Below are positions 1 to 6,122 of a DNA stretch of 7,290 nt, piece by piece (position 1 is the stretch's first letter; each line of letters opens with the position of its first letter). The stretch spans positions 1 to 7,290 of the forward strand of contig USPT01000046.1 of the NCBI GenBank assembly GCA_900556705.1. Reading direction: 5' to 3'. The notes under the pieces are model-generated. The model saw nothing but the letters and a program-made list of their open reading frames with translations. It ran no database searches and was not told the DNA's origin. Position numbers and translations under genes: made by a program. This DNA is from an uncultured Collinsella sp. GTDB lineage: Bacteria; Actinomycetota; Coriobacteriia; Coriobacteriales; Coriobacteriaceae.

Positions 1-1420
1 CGGTCTTGATCTCGATGACGGCGTTGGCAAACGCGTCCTGGCGCGTCTCGTAGGCAGGCTCGCTCTCGTAGATCTTGGAGGAGTTGGACACGCAGGTGAG
101 TGGAATCTCAGCGATCATCTCGCGTGCGGCGCGGATGTTGTCGCAGCGATGCCCCAGGTTGGAGCCCACGGCCACAAACGCGCGGCGCGGCTGCGGCTTG
201 GCAACCGCCCAGTAGCCGTTCAGGAACTGCGCAAAACCCGCGGCGTCGTGCACGCGCACGATGTTGGCACCGGCCTGGATGGCGCCCAGGCACACGCCAA
301 ACGTAGCGGCATCGCGCTCGGCGGCCTCGGTCACGCCCGAGACGGCGCCCACAAAGCGCTTGCGCGACACGGCGCACATGAGCGGATAGCCCAGTGACGC
401 CATCTTGGCAGTCTCGCGCTGGATGACGATGTCCTCGTTAGCCGACTTACCAAAGCCCGGGCCAGGATCGATGCAGATGCGGTCGCGCGACACGCCGGCA
501 TGGATGAGTGTGCGGGCCTGGTCAGACAGAAAGCCCATGACGCGGCGCATGATGGGCGCCGAATCGGGCAGGGTGAAGCGGCGGAGCTGCGAGGTGGGCA
601 CGTAAGCTTCCTCGCGGCGGGCGCTGCGGCGCATCATGGCGGCCAGACGGTCATTGGACTCCGATGCGGCCTCGGTGGCTGCGGGCGCGGGCGCGACGGT
701 CTCGGCGGCAGCAGTCTGCTCGGTGGCGGGCGTCTCCTGCTCGCTTGCAGGCTCGGACGTGGGCTCCGGTTCGCCAAACGGCAACGAGGGCTGCACCACG
801 CCGCCCGGAAGCTTGGCCTCCGACTTAGGCTCACCCAGCAACTTGCCGCGACGGCGGCGAGCCGGCTTCTCGGCCTCACGCGCGGCCTCGGCAGCCGCCT
901 CGCGCGCCTTCTCGGCAACAAACGCCGCTGCCGAGGTATCGAGCTGCACCGTTGCGTGCGTGCGGGTGGGCGCGGCGACCTCGCCGGCATGCATCACGAT
1001 GATGCCGCAGGTGCTCGTCTTAACAAACTCGACCATCTTGGGATCGGTGAAGCCGGTCACGTCGTTGACGATCGAGGCGCCGCAGCGCACGGCCGCCTTG
1101 GCAACCGCCACATGACGCGTGTCGATCGAGACGATGGCGCCCTCCTTGGCCAGCGCGCGCACCACGGGCAGCACGCGGCGAGCCTCCTCGTCGGGGTTGA
1201 CCGGGGTAAAACCAGGGCGCGTGGACTCGCCGCCCACGTCGATGATGTCGGCGCCGGCGTCGAGCATCGCCAGGCCGTACTCGATGGCGGCATCCGGGTC
1301 GAAGTGTTCCCCGCCATCGCTAAACGAATCGGGCGTCACGTTGAGGACGCCCATGATGCGCGGACGGTCAAAGCTGAGCTCGTACTTTCCGCACCGCCAT
1401 GTCTTGCTGTCGTTCGCCAT
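1..1420 (-). CDS. folP: Bifunctional dihydropteroate synthase / HPPK (FolP-FolK fusion), 3' end outside window
   Basis: DHPS joins 6-hydroxymethyl-dihydropterin diphosphate to p-aminobenzoate; HPPK makes that diphosphate, so two consecutive cytosolic steps of folate synthesis are fused. The 473 visible residues show DHPS motifs in order: NVTPDSFSDGG (27-37), DVGGESTRPG (61-70), SIDTRH (98-103), VNDVTGF (118-124), MHAGE (143-147), DPGPGFGKS (318-326, pterin lysine K325), SRKRFVG (352-358) and RVHDA (389-393). HPPK begins near 412 with VAVGSNLG (416-423) and YESEPAY (451-457), and is cut by the window start. The Phe and Pro positions often changed in sulfonamide-resistant enzymes are wild-type (DSFSDGG, STRPG). 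About 125 extra residues, rich in Ala, Glu, Pro and Thr with an RRRRG patch, separate MHAGE from DPGPGFGK. The ATG start at 1418-1420 is set by AGGAGG at 1427-1432, six bases upstream. The functional call is strong; whether HPPK is complete cannot be seen. Confidence 0.95.
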   Translation of the reverse strand, partial: MANDSKTWRCGKYELSFDRPRIMGVLNVTPDSFSDGGEHFDPDAAIEYGLAMLDAGADIIDVGGESTRPGFTPVNPDEEARRVLPVVRALAKEGAIVSIDTRHVAVAKAAVRCGASIVNDVTGFTDPKMVEFVKTSTCGIIVMHAGEVAAPTRTHATVQLDTSAAAFVAEKAREAAAEAAREAEKPARRRRGKLLGEPKSEAKLPGGVVQPSLPFGEPEPTSEPASEQETPATEQTAAAETVAPAPAATEAASESNDRLAAMMRRSARREEAYVPTSQLRRFTLPDSAPIMRRVMGFLSDQARTLIHAGVSRDRICIDPGPGFGKSANEDIVIQRETAKMASLGYPLMCAVSRKRFVGAVSGVTEAAERDAATFGVCLGAIQAGANIVRVHDAAGFAQFLNGYWAVAKPQPRRAFVAVGSNLGHRCDNIRAAREMIAEIPLTCVSNSSKIYESEPAYETRQDAFANAVIEIKT

Positions 1421-1442
1421 GAACATCCTCCTAAAATGCCCA

Positions 1443-1470
1443 CGCCGCCGAGCTTGGGGAGCTGGCGGCG
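1443..1470 (-). other. GC-rich hairpin in the folP leader / after the sirtuin gene
   Basis: CGCCGCC (1443-1449) pairs with GGCGGCG (1464-1470), and AGCT (1451-1454) extends the stem with AGCT (1460-1463) around a TGGGG loop, with G1450 bulged. On the minus strand it is followed after a few bases by only a short T-run (CATTTT), so it is at best a weak terminator for the sirtuin transcript. It ends about ten bases before the folP Shine-Dalgarno site and could affect readthrough or translation. The structure is seen in the sequence; the function is inferred. Confidence 0.5.
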
Positions 1471-1495
1471 GGGTCGCTTTGCACTCAGTCTTTCT

Positions 1496-1501
1496 ATTGT
1501 A
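1496..1501 (-). promoter_or_regulatory. Possible -10 box (TACAAT) for folP
   Basis: On the minus strand TACAAT matches the sigma-70 -10 consensus at 5 of 6 positions. The best -35 candidate is TTGCGT, 19 bases upstream, which is long spacing and a weak match. Transcription from here would give a leader of roughly 65-70 nt containing the 1443-1470 hairpin. Weak evidence; folP may instead be transcribed by readthrough from the sirtuin gene. Confidence 0.25.
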
Positions 1502-1515
1502 TCCGCGCGCGCGGG

Positions 1516-2268
1516 CTAGAACGCAAACGCGGCCGCGATGTCGCAAGAAATCAGCAGGTCGGCATTTGCATCCTGATCGGTGGGAGCAAGATTGCAAATG
1601 GCCAGCGTATCGCCGGTAAAGTAACGCGTAAGGCCCGCCGCCGGATACACCACGAGCGAGGTCCCGCCCACAATGAGGGCATCGGCCGCGGCAATGGCGG
1701 CAACGGCGCCGGTCAGCACATGCTCGTCGAGCGGCTCCTCGTAGAGCACTACGTCGGGCTTGATGCGGCCGCCGCACGCAGGACACACGGGCACGCCCGC
1801 GGCGTCCTCGTGCTCGCGCGAGCAAATCCACTCGGCGCTATAGACCGCGCCGCACGACTGGCAAATGTTGCGATGGACCGATCCGTGCAGCTCGAACACG
1901 CGCTGCGAGCCGGCCATCTGATGCAGGCCGTCGATATTTTGCGTCACCACGGCATTTAGCTTGCCGGCGCGCTCCAGCTCGGCCAGCTTGGTGTGGCAGC
2001 GGTTGGGCTTGGCGCCAAGCGCGATCATCTTGGTGCGGTAGAAGTCGAAGAACTCGGCCGGATGCGCCTCGCAAAAGCTATGCGACAGCATGGTCTCGGG
2101 CGGGTAGGCAAACTGCTGGTGATACAGGCCGTCCACGCTGCGGAAATCGGGGATGCCGCTCGCCGTGGAAACACCCGCGCCGCCAAAGAAGACCACGCGC
2201 TTGTGGGTGTCAAACAGATCCGCCAGCGCGGCGGAGGCCTGCCTGGGGTCCAATATTGCCTGCGTCAT
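1516..2268 (-). CDS. NAD-dependent protein deacylase, Sir2 (sirtuin) family
   Basis: Removes acyl groups from protein lysines using NAD+, giving nicotinamide and O-acyl-ADP-ribose; cytosolic. The 250-residue length is normal for bacterial sirtuins. Visible motifs: GAGVSTASGIPDFRS (30-44, NAD binding), TQNIDGLH (109-116), catalytic His128 in ELHGS, a zinc site of Cys136, Cys139, Cys162 and Cys165, GTSL (202-205) and VYPAAG (207-212). The overall pattern resembles the Thermotoga Sir2 group. At the Tyr-x-x-Arg site used by CobB/SIRT5-type desuccinylases it appears to have Tyr77-x-x-Lys80, so simple deacetylation is the safer guess. The ATG at 2266-2268 has GGAGGA at 2274-2279, five bases upstream. 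It lies upstream of folP in the same direction with a 95-base gap, and is divergent from xth. Targets cannot be deduced. Confidence 0.95.
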   Translation of the reverse strand: MTQAILDPRQASAALADLFDTHKRVVFFGGAGVSTASGIPDFRSVDGLYHQQFAYPPETMLSHSFCEAHPAEFFDFYRTKMIALGAKPNRCHTKLAELERAGKLNAVVTQNIDGLHQMAGSQRVFELHGSVHRNICQSCGAVYSAEWICSREHEDAAGVPVCPACGGRIKPDVVLYEEPLDEHVLTGAVAAIAAADALIVGGTSLVVYPAAGLTRYFTGDTLAICNLAPTDQDANADLLISCDIAAAFAF

Positions 2269-2313
2269 ATGAGTCCTCCGTCCTTGTTAGTCGGGCAGCG
2301 TTGGGCGACGTCC

Positions 2314-2341
2314 CAGCATGCGGCCTTTGAGTCAGCATGCG
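2314..2341. repeat. Short direct repeat CAGCATGCG in the sirtuin/xth divergent region
   Basis: Two copies of CAGCATGCG, at 2314-2322 and 2333-2341, start 19 bases apart between the divergent sirtuin and xth genes. Each contains the palindrome GCATGC. The spacing of about two helical turns would suit a dimeric regulator on one DNA face, but nine-base repeats arise by chance in GC-rich DNA. I found no convincing -35/-10 pair for either gene in this 135-base gap. Confidence 0.3.
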
Positions 2342-2403
2342 CGGAGCCCACCCCGCCCCTGTTGCGTTAATCTTAAGCCTGCCAACCCCGTCGAAAGGAC
2401 ACC

Positions 2404-3222
2404 ATGCCTCAGACTTACACCTTTGCCTCGTGGAACGTTAACGGCCTGCGCGCCGTGCTCAAAAAGGACCCGAGCTTTATTCAGATCGCGCAAGAACTCG
2501 ACGTCGACATCTTGGCGCTGCAGGAGACCAAGCTGCAAGAGGGTCAGGTCGATATTGACCTGCCCGGCTATCACCAAACCTGGAACTACGCCGAGCGTAA
2601 AGGCTATTCGGGCACTGCGGTCTTTAGCCGCCAGGAACCGCTGCGCGTGCTGCACGCCGACGCGCTGCTACCCTACGCCGGCGAGGGCGAGGCGGCCGAG
2701 CTCGTCGCCCAAGCCGCAACCGAGGGCCGCGTCTGCGCGCTCGAGTTCGACAAGTTTTGGTTCGTGGATGTCTACACGCCCAACGCCCAAAATGAGCTCG
2801 CGCGCATCGATGTACGCATGGCCTGGGACGATGCCTATCGCGGCTTTTTGAGCGCACTTGAGCGCGAGACCGGCAAGCCCGTCGTAACCTGCGGCGACTT
2901 TAACGTGGCGCACGAGGAGATCGACCTTAAGAACCCCAAGTCCAACCGCGGCAACGCCGGTTTTTCGGACGAGGAGCGCGGCAAGTTTACCGAGCTGCTC
3001 AACGCCGGGTTTACCGATACCTGGCGCGCGGCAAACCCCGACGTCGAGGGCGTCTACAGCTGGTGGAGCTACCGCTTTAATGCCCGCAAGAACAACGCAG
3101 GCTGGCGCATCGACTACTTCCTGGTAAGCGACGCAATCGCCGACAACGTACGCGACACCGGCATCCGCGGCGACATCTTCGGCAGCGACCACTGCCCCGT
3201 CACCCTCACGCTAGAGCTCTAG
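2404..3222 (+). CDS. xth: Exodeoxyribonuclease III / AP endonuclease (ExoIII family)
   Basis: Mg2+-dependent endonuclease/exonuclease/phosphatase-fold enzyme that cuts DNA 5' of abasic sites and trims 3' ends in base-excision repair. The 272 residues carry the family motifs: SWNVNGLRA (9-17, metal-site Asn11), LQETKL (39-44, Glu41), VYTPN (123-127, Tyr124), GDFNVAH (164-170, Asp165 and Asn167), WRIDYF (234-239, Asp237) and SDHCPV (261-266, Asp262 and His263). All catalytic residues equivalent to E. coli ExoIII are present. Residues around 84-110, rich in Ala and Glu, are somewhat longer than in the E. coli enzyme. The ATG has AAAGGA at 2394-2399, four bases upstream. It is divergent from the sirtuin and convergent with the ECF operon; the hairpin at 3366-3395 is a likely terminator. 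ExoIII versus ExoA naming is not resolved. Confidence 0.96.
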   Translation: MPQTYTFASWNVNGLRAVLKKDPSFIQIAQELDVDILALQETKLQEGQVDIDLPGYHQTWNYAERKGYSGTAVFSRQEPLRVLHADALLPYAGEGEAAELVAQAATEGRVCALEFDKFWFVDVYTPNAQNELARIDVRMAWDDAYRGFLSALERETGKPVVTCGDFNVAHEEIDLKNPKSNRGNAGFSDEERGKFTELLNAGFTDTWRAANPDVEGVYSWWSYRFNARKNNAGWRIDYFLVSDAIADNVRDTGIRGDIFGSDHCPVTLTLEL

Positions 3223-3242
3223 CCCCCAAATGATCCCCCGGG

Positions 3243-3267
3243 GACGAAGGAATACAGATCACTTTTG
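3243..3267 (+). repeat. Diverged 25-nt direct repeat, copy 1
   Basis: Aligns without gaps to 3494-3518 at 18 of 25 positions (GAC..AG.A...GATCA.TTT.G pattern). It is immediately preceded by CCCGGGGAC. Both copies lie just before a palindromic element (3300 and 3554), so they may be part of the same repeated unit. The similarity is modest and could be partly chance. Confidence 0.4.
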
Positions 3268-3299
3268 CCCGCGCAAGGGCGCCCGCGTGACCCCGTCCG

Positions 3300-3457
3300 C
3301 CACGAAACCAGCCCATCTACTACGTTTAAGCCACTACCCTCAACCACAGCGAACAACGCAAAAAGAAAACCGCAGGTAGAAAGCCTGCGGTTTTTCATAA
3401 AACGCGGTCATGGTCGGGGGTATCAAGCTAAACGTAGTAGATGGGCCAGTTTCGTGG
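3300..3457. repeat. Palindromic intergenic element 1 (29-nt arms)
   Basis: The left arm 3300-3328 is the reverse complement of the right arm 3429-3457 at 27 of 29 positions; it contains CCCATCTACTACGTTTA. The 100-nt interior contains the terminator hairpin 3366-3395. Interior positions 3336-3417 align without gaps to 3595-3676 of element 2 at about 56 of 82 positions, including an identical 13-nt run AAAACCGCAGGTA and the shared ATGGTCGG, although the arms of the two elements are unrelated. No transposase is nearby and no clear target-site duplication is visible. Possible natures: a miniature mobile element, a structured RNA, or a specialised terminator family. Confidence 0.85.
3366..3395. 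terminator. Rho-independent terminator, likely bidirectional
   Basis: AAAACCGCAGG (3366-3376) pairs perfectly with CCTGCGGTTTT (3384-3394) around the 7-nt loop TAGAAAG, giving an 11-bp stem followed by a T-run on the plus strand and, because the stem starts with AAAA, also a U-run on the minus strand. It lies about 145 bases after the xth stop and is embedded in palindromic element 1. It probably ends the xth transcript, and any ECF-operon readthrough from the other side. Confidence 0.8.
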
Positions 3458-3493
3458 CAAGCGCCGTCAACTGATTTCCTGGGGACATCTGGA

Positions 3494-3518
3494 GACGGAA
3501 GAAAATGGATCAATTTGG
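3494..3518 (+). repeat. Diverged 25-nt direct repeat, copy 2
   Basis: Second copy of the repeat at 3243-3267 (18 of 25 matches, no gaps). It follows CCTGGGGACATCTG at 3478-3491 and precedes palindromic element 2. GGGGAC-type motifs near hairpins resemble REP-like sequences, but no matching hairpin or transposase is seen here. Confidence 0.35.
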
Positions 3519-3553
3519 CTCTCTGGGGGCCACGATGCCCGTCGTATCAGCCG

Positions 3554-3721
3554 GCCATTTTAAAACTATGCCGGTTTACGGGGCTGAATCGCGAACCCCC
3601 AGCCATGCGCAATTCCGTAATAATAAAACCGCAGGTAAACGGCTTGCTCTATTTTGAAAAAAGCCGGTATGGTCGGCCTGCGCCAATCTAGCCCCGTAAA
3701 CCGGCATAGTTTTAAAATGGC
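3554..3721. repeat. Palindromic intergenic element 2 (32-nt perfect arms)
   Basis: The arms 3554-3585 and 3690-3721 are perfect 32-nt reverse complements; the left arm begins GCCATTTTAAAACTATGCC and ends GGTTTACGGGGCT. The 104-nt interior is homologous to element 1 in the same orientation: core AAAACCGCAGGTA at 3625-3637 and ATGGTCGG at 3669-3676. The strong inner terminator hairpin of element 1 is degraded here. The right arm ends 39 bases from the ecfS stop codon, so ECF-operon transcripts would probably run into the element. Confidence 0.88.
3657..3677 (-). terminator. Weak terminator-like hairpin after the ECF operon
   Basis: On the minus strand GCCG (3677-3674) and CGGC (3666-3663) form a short stem around ACCATAC, followed directly by six Ts (3662-3657). 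The stem is only four base pairs, so alone it is weak; within the long stem of element 2 it may still help end the ECF transcript, about 85-100 bases past the ecfS stop. Confidence 0.4.
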
Positions 3722-3760
3722 ACTTCGGCAGTATTGATTCCCGCTCCGACGCAACCAGCC

Positions 3761-4474
3761 TTACAGCCCGTATTTCACGACGACACGGTTAATGCGGCGA
3801 CACCAGGGCTTGTACAGGGCGACCAAGAACACGCAGGTCGCGAGGCCGTGTGTGATATCGAACGGCACCGCCGTGGCAAGACGCGCCACGGCACCCGCCC
3901 AGGTAAGCGGCTGCACAAAACCAATGATGTCATACGCGTTGATCACGACGCCATAGAGCAGGCCCGACGCAAAGCCGTACGCCAGCAGTGCTGGCATGCG
4001 CACGGTGCCGTCGGCGCGGTCGAACGCACCCGCGTACGTCAGCGCACCGCCAACGTATCCCACGAGCCCCCAGGCATACATCTGCCACGGCGTCCACATG
4101 CCCTGCCCAAAAAAGAAATTGCTGGTCAGCGCCGCCAACGCACCGACCATAAAGCCGTTACGACGACCGAGTGTCGCCCCGGCGATAATGGCGATGGCAC
4201 TCACGGGTTTAAAGTCGGGAATGGGCCCAAACAGGATGCGCCCCGCCGCCGCCAGCGCCGCCAGCACCAGCGTGGGCATAATCTGGCGCAAACCCGGACG
4301 AGATGCCTCGTAACCCGCAAAGAACAGTGCAAGCACCAGCGCCACCACGACAAGCATGGCAAGCGCCGCCTGCTCAACGCCCGCCAGCAACGCCGCTGCC
4401 ATCACCGCCGGCACCGCCAACAACAGCGGGATCTCCAGTTTTGTGAGTAAACGCGAGAAACGACAGTCCGTCAT
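3761..4474 (-). CDS. ECF transporter substrate-binding (S) component, substrate unknown
   Basis: Membrane protein that binds the vitamin or cofactor and is toppled by the EcfT-ATPase module. The 237 residues are highly hydrophobic, with about six or seven membrane segments (near 15-33, 36-54, 65-80, 92-115, 130-150, 162-185, 200-221). The core GRILFGPIPDFKPVSAI (78-94), followed by SNFFFGQGMWTPWQMYAWG (118-136), is typical of S-components annotated near cobalamin- or riboflavin-type transporters. Two extra N-terminal segments precede it. Last gene of the ecfT-ecfAA-ecfS operon. The ATG at 4472-4474 is chosen: it lies four bases after the ATPase stop, in TGATGGGATG. An in-frame upstream ATG at 4549 would add 25 non-hydrophobic residues inside the ATPase gene. 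Known fused-ATPase ECF systems suggest cobalamin precursor or thiamine precursor as candidates, but nothing in the sequence decides. Confidence 0.85.
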   Translation of the reverse strand: MTDCRFSRLLTKLEIPLLLAVPAVMAAALLAGVEQAALAMLVVVALVLALFFAGYEASRPGLRQIMPTLVLAALAAAGRILFGPIPDFKPVSAIAIIAGATLGRRNGFMVGALAALTSNFFFGQGMWTPWQMYAWGLVGYVGGALTYAGAFDRADGTVRMPALLAYGFASGLLYGVVINAYDIIGFVQPLTWAGAVARLATAVPFDITHGLATCVFLVALYKPWCRRINRVVVKYGL

Positions 4475-4478
4475 CCCA

Positions 4479-6122
4479 TCACGCCCTATAGAACACGTTG
4501 TCGGCAAAGAAGTCGGCCGGGGGCTCCATGCAGGCAATCTCGCCGTCAAACATCATGGCGACGTCGTCGGCTACCTGCTCGGCAAAGTCCAAATCGTGCG
4601 TAGCCATGATGACGGTGCCGCCAGCCTTCGCATGGTCACGCAGGGCGCGGGCGATGATGCGGCGGCTCTCCAGGTCAAGGCCCTTCGTGGGCTCGTCAAG
4701 CAGCAGCAGCTCGGGGCCGATCAGCAGCAGCTTTGCCAGCGCAAGCAGCTGGCGCTGTCCGCCCGAGAGGTCGTAAGGGTGGCGCGTCTCCAGGCCGTCC
4801 AATCCCAGTTGCGCCGCACGCTCCCGCGCCAAGTTCTCGTCATATCCGCAGGTCGAGGCCCATTCCATCAGCTCGTCGCGCACCGTCTCGGCAACCAGCA
4901 ATGCTTTGGGATTCTGAGGCAGCAGCGCCGCCGAGGCCGCTCCGCGCACCATGCGGCCGCGCTGCAGCTTGGCGGTCTTCGCCAGCACCGAGAGCATCGT
5001 CGACTTACCGCATCCGTTGCCGCCCACGATCGCATGCACCGCACTGGCCGAAAACGCAACGTCGAGCCCGCGCAGCACCCAACCGCCCGCGCGATCGTAG
5101 CGAAACCAGCCTTCCGACAGGGTGGTAGCCGACCCGCCGTGCATTTTTTGGAGTATTCTGCTTCCATCCGTGCGCGGGAAGGCTTCCGAGCCGTTCTCGA
5201 GCGACGTTTGCGCCACAAATTCGGACGATTTGTCCAATTCTGAACTTTTTTTCGCGCTCGATACGTCCCCGGGCGGCTCCAGAGAGCCCAAATTGTCCTC
5301 ACACCTGCTGAATACTCCGTTTTTTGCACATCGGATGGCACCCCACCCCAACATCTCATCGGAAAACAGCGATTCTCGGCGTCCCAAAGAAGCCATATCC
5401 GCCACCTCGCGCACGCGACCGCCCTCAATCCGGTACGCACGCATCGCATACTCGAGCATCGGCCGCGGTTGATGCGTAGCCACAACAACCGTGCAGCCCA
5501 GCTCACGGTTCACGCGAAACAGCGCGTGCAGAAAATTCTTCTCGGCAACGGGATCGAGCTGAGACGTGGGCTCGTCGAGTAGCAGCACACGCGGACGCAG
5601 CGCCAGGACGGCGGCAAGCGACAGCAGCTGCTTGCGGCCACCCGAAAGCGTGTCGGTATCGCGATGAAGCCAGTCCTCCAGACCAAAGAAATAGCTGGTC
5701 TCGGCAACACGGCGGCGCATCTCGTCGCGCGACACGCCCAGATTCTCTAGGCCAAACGCCATCTCGTGCCACACGGTCTCGCACACAATCTGGTTCTCGG
5801 GATCCTGGAACACATAGCCCACGCGCTCCGCCGATGCCCGCGCGTCCATGTCGGCAACGTTCTCGCCCAGCACGCGCAGTTCGCCAGTGCGCTCGCCCGC
5901 CGGCGCGATCTCGGGCTTGAGCAGCGACAGCAGCGTCGACTTGCCCGATCCGGTACCGCCAACAAGCAGCGCAAATGCACCTTGGGGAACACGCCAATCA
6001 AGCCCCTCGAGCACCGGTGCCTCGGCCCCGGGATAGGCAAAACTAAGGCCCTGCACCTCAATCGCCGGCGCGGCCGAGCCATATGCCACACCCGCCGCCG
6101 AGCTCCTATCAAACCGAGCCAT
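4479..6122 (-). CDS. ECF transporter ATPase, two ABC domains fused (EcfA-EcfA), with inserted linker
   Basis: Powers import by the ECF transporter at the cytoplasmic membrane face. Domain 1 (about 20-262): Walker A GGTGSGKST (55-63), Q-loop Gln106 in FQDPENQ, signature LSGGR (159-163, Arg instead of the usual Gln), Walker B LLLDEPT with Glu184, His217. Domain 2 (about 335-547): Walker A GGNGCGKST (367-375), Q-loop Gln403, LSGGQ (452-456), LLLLDEPT with Glu477, His509. Both sites look catalytically complete. The linker, residues 265-328, is polar, unlike the rest, and corresponds to a repeat-bounded DNA segment at 5140-5328. The ATG at 6120-6122 overlaps the ecfT stop by one base (TGATG), and ecfS follows four bases after its own stop, so the three proteins should be translationally coupled. 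YkoD and CbrU-type fusions have a similar two-domain plan. Confidence 0.93.
   Translation of the reverse strand: MARFDRSSAAGVAYGSAAPAIEVQGLSFAYPGAEAPVLEGLDWRVPQGAFALLVGGTGSGKSTLLSLLKPEIAPAGERTGELRVLGENVADMDARASAERVGYVFQDPENQIVCETVWHEMAFGLENLGVSRDEMRRRVAETSYFFGLEDWLHRDTDTLSGGRKQLLSLAAVLALRPRVLLLDEPTSQLDPVAEKNFLHALFRVNRELGCTVVVATHQPRPMLEYAMRAYRIEGGRVREVADMASLGRRESLFSDEMLGWGAIRCAKNGVFSRCEDNLGSLEPPGDVSSAKKSSELDKSSEFVAQTSLENGSEAFPRTDGSRILQKMHGGSATTLSEGWFRYDRAGGWVLRGLDVAFSASAVHAIVGGNGCGKSTMLSVLAKTAKLQRGRMVRGAASAALLPQNPKALLVAETVRDELMEWASTCGYDENLARERAAQLGLDGLETRHPYDLSGGQRQLLALAKLLLIGPELLLLDEPTKGLDLESRRIIARALRDHAKAGGTVIMATHDLDFAEQVADDVAMMFDGEIACMEPPADFFADNVFYRA
5140..5328 (-). repeat. Palindrome-ended element inserted in frame in the ATPase linker
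   Basis: The ends are imperfect 22-nt inverted repeats (5140-5161 and 5307-5328): both start TGCA and share GGAGTATTC and a final GC, with an A/T-rich hexamer between that differs. The centre holds a hairpin, AATT-C-GGAC (5218-5226) pairing with GTCCAATT (5232-5239) with one bulge. The segment is 189 bp, 63 codons, with no stop in the coding frame, and encodes a Ser-, Glu- and Lys-rich stretch. TGCA at both outer edges might be a target-site duplication or part of the repeat. Being confined to the interdomain linker fits insertion at a site where extra protein is tolerated. Confidence 0.65.

Larger units (their letters stand above)
3223..3760. other. Gene-free intergenic region between convergent xth and ECF operon
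   Basis: No credible coding sequence is present. Short open frames at 3265-3474, 3410-3691 (plus) and 3566-3754 (minus) run through inverted repeats and lack coding character. The region holds two related palindromic elements (3300-3457 and 3554-3721), a strong bidirectional terminator hairpin (3366-3395), a weaker minus-strand hairpin with a U-run (3657-3677), and a diverged 25-nt direct repeat (3243-3267 and 3494-3518). The 96 bases between the two elements hold GGGGAC and GGAGACGG motifs and no gene. Confidence 0.8.

Noticed and set aside
500..1519. 339-residue open frame on the plus strand
   Set aside because: It is antisense to folP-folK, has an Arg-, Gly- and His-rich composition typical of GC-rich shadow frames, and the minus-strand frame carries all DHPS motifs.
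3300..3721. CRISPR array or retron RNA
   Set aside because: Only two elements, arms not shared as direct repeats, spacing irregular, and no cas or reverse-transcriptase gene in the window.
3265..3754. Small open frames (69, 93 and 62 residues) in the intergenic repeats
   Set aside because: They cross the palindromic arms. The same peptide AILKLCRFTG appears on both strands only because the DNA is an inverted repeat. No convincing ribosome sites.
4475..4549. Longer N-terminus for the S-component starting at 4549
   Set aside because: It would overlap the ATPase gene by 71 bases and add 25 residues without hydrophobic character; the ATG at 4474 is ideally placed after the ATPase stop.
4356..5243. 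295-residue open frame on the plus strand
   Set aside because: Antisense to the fused ECF ATPase and the S-component; no recognisable domain and shadow-type composition.
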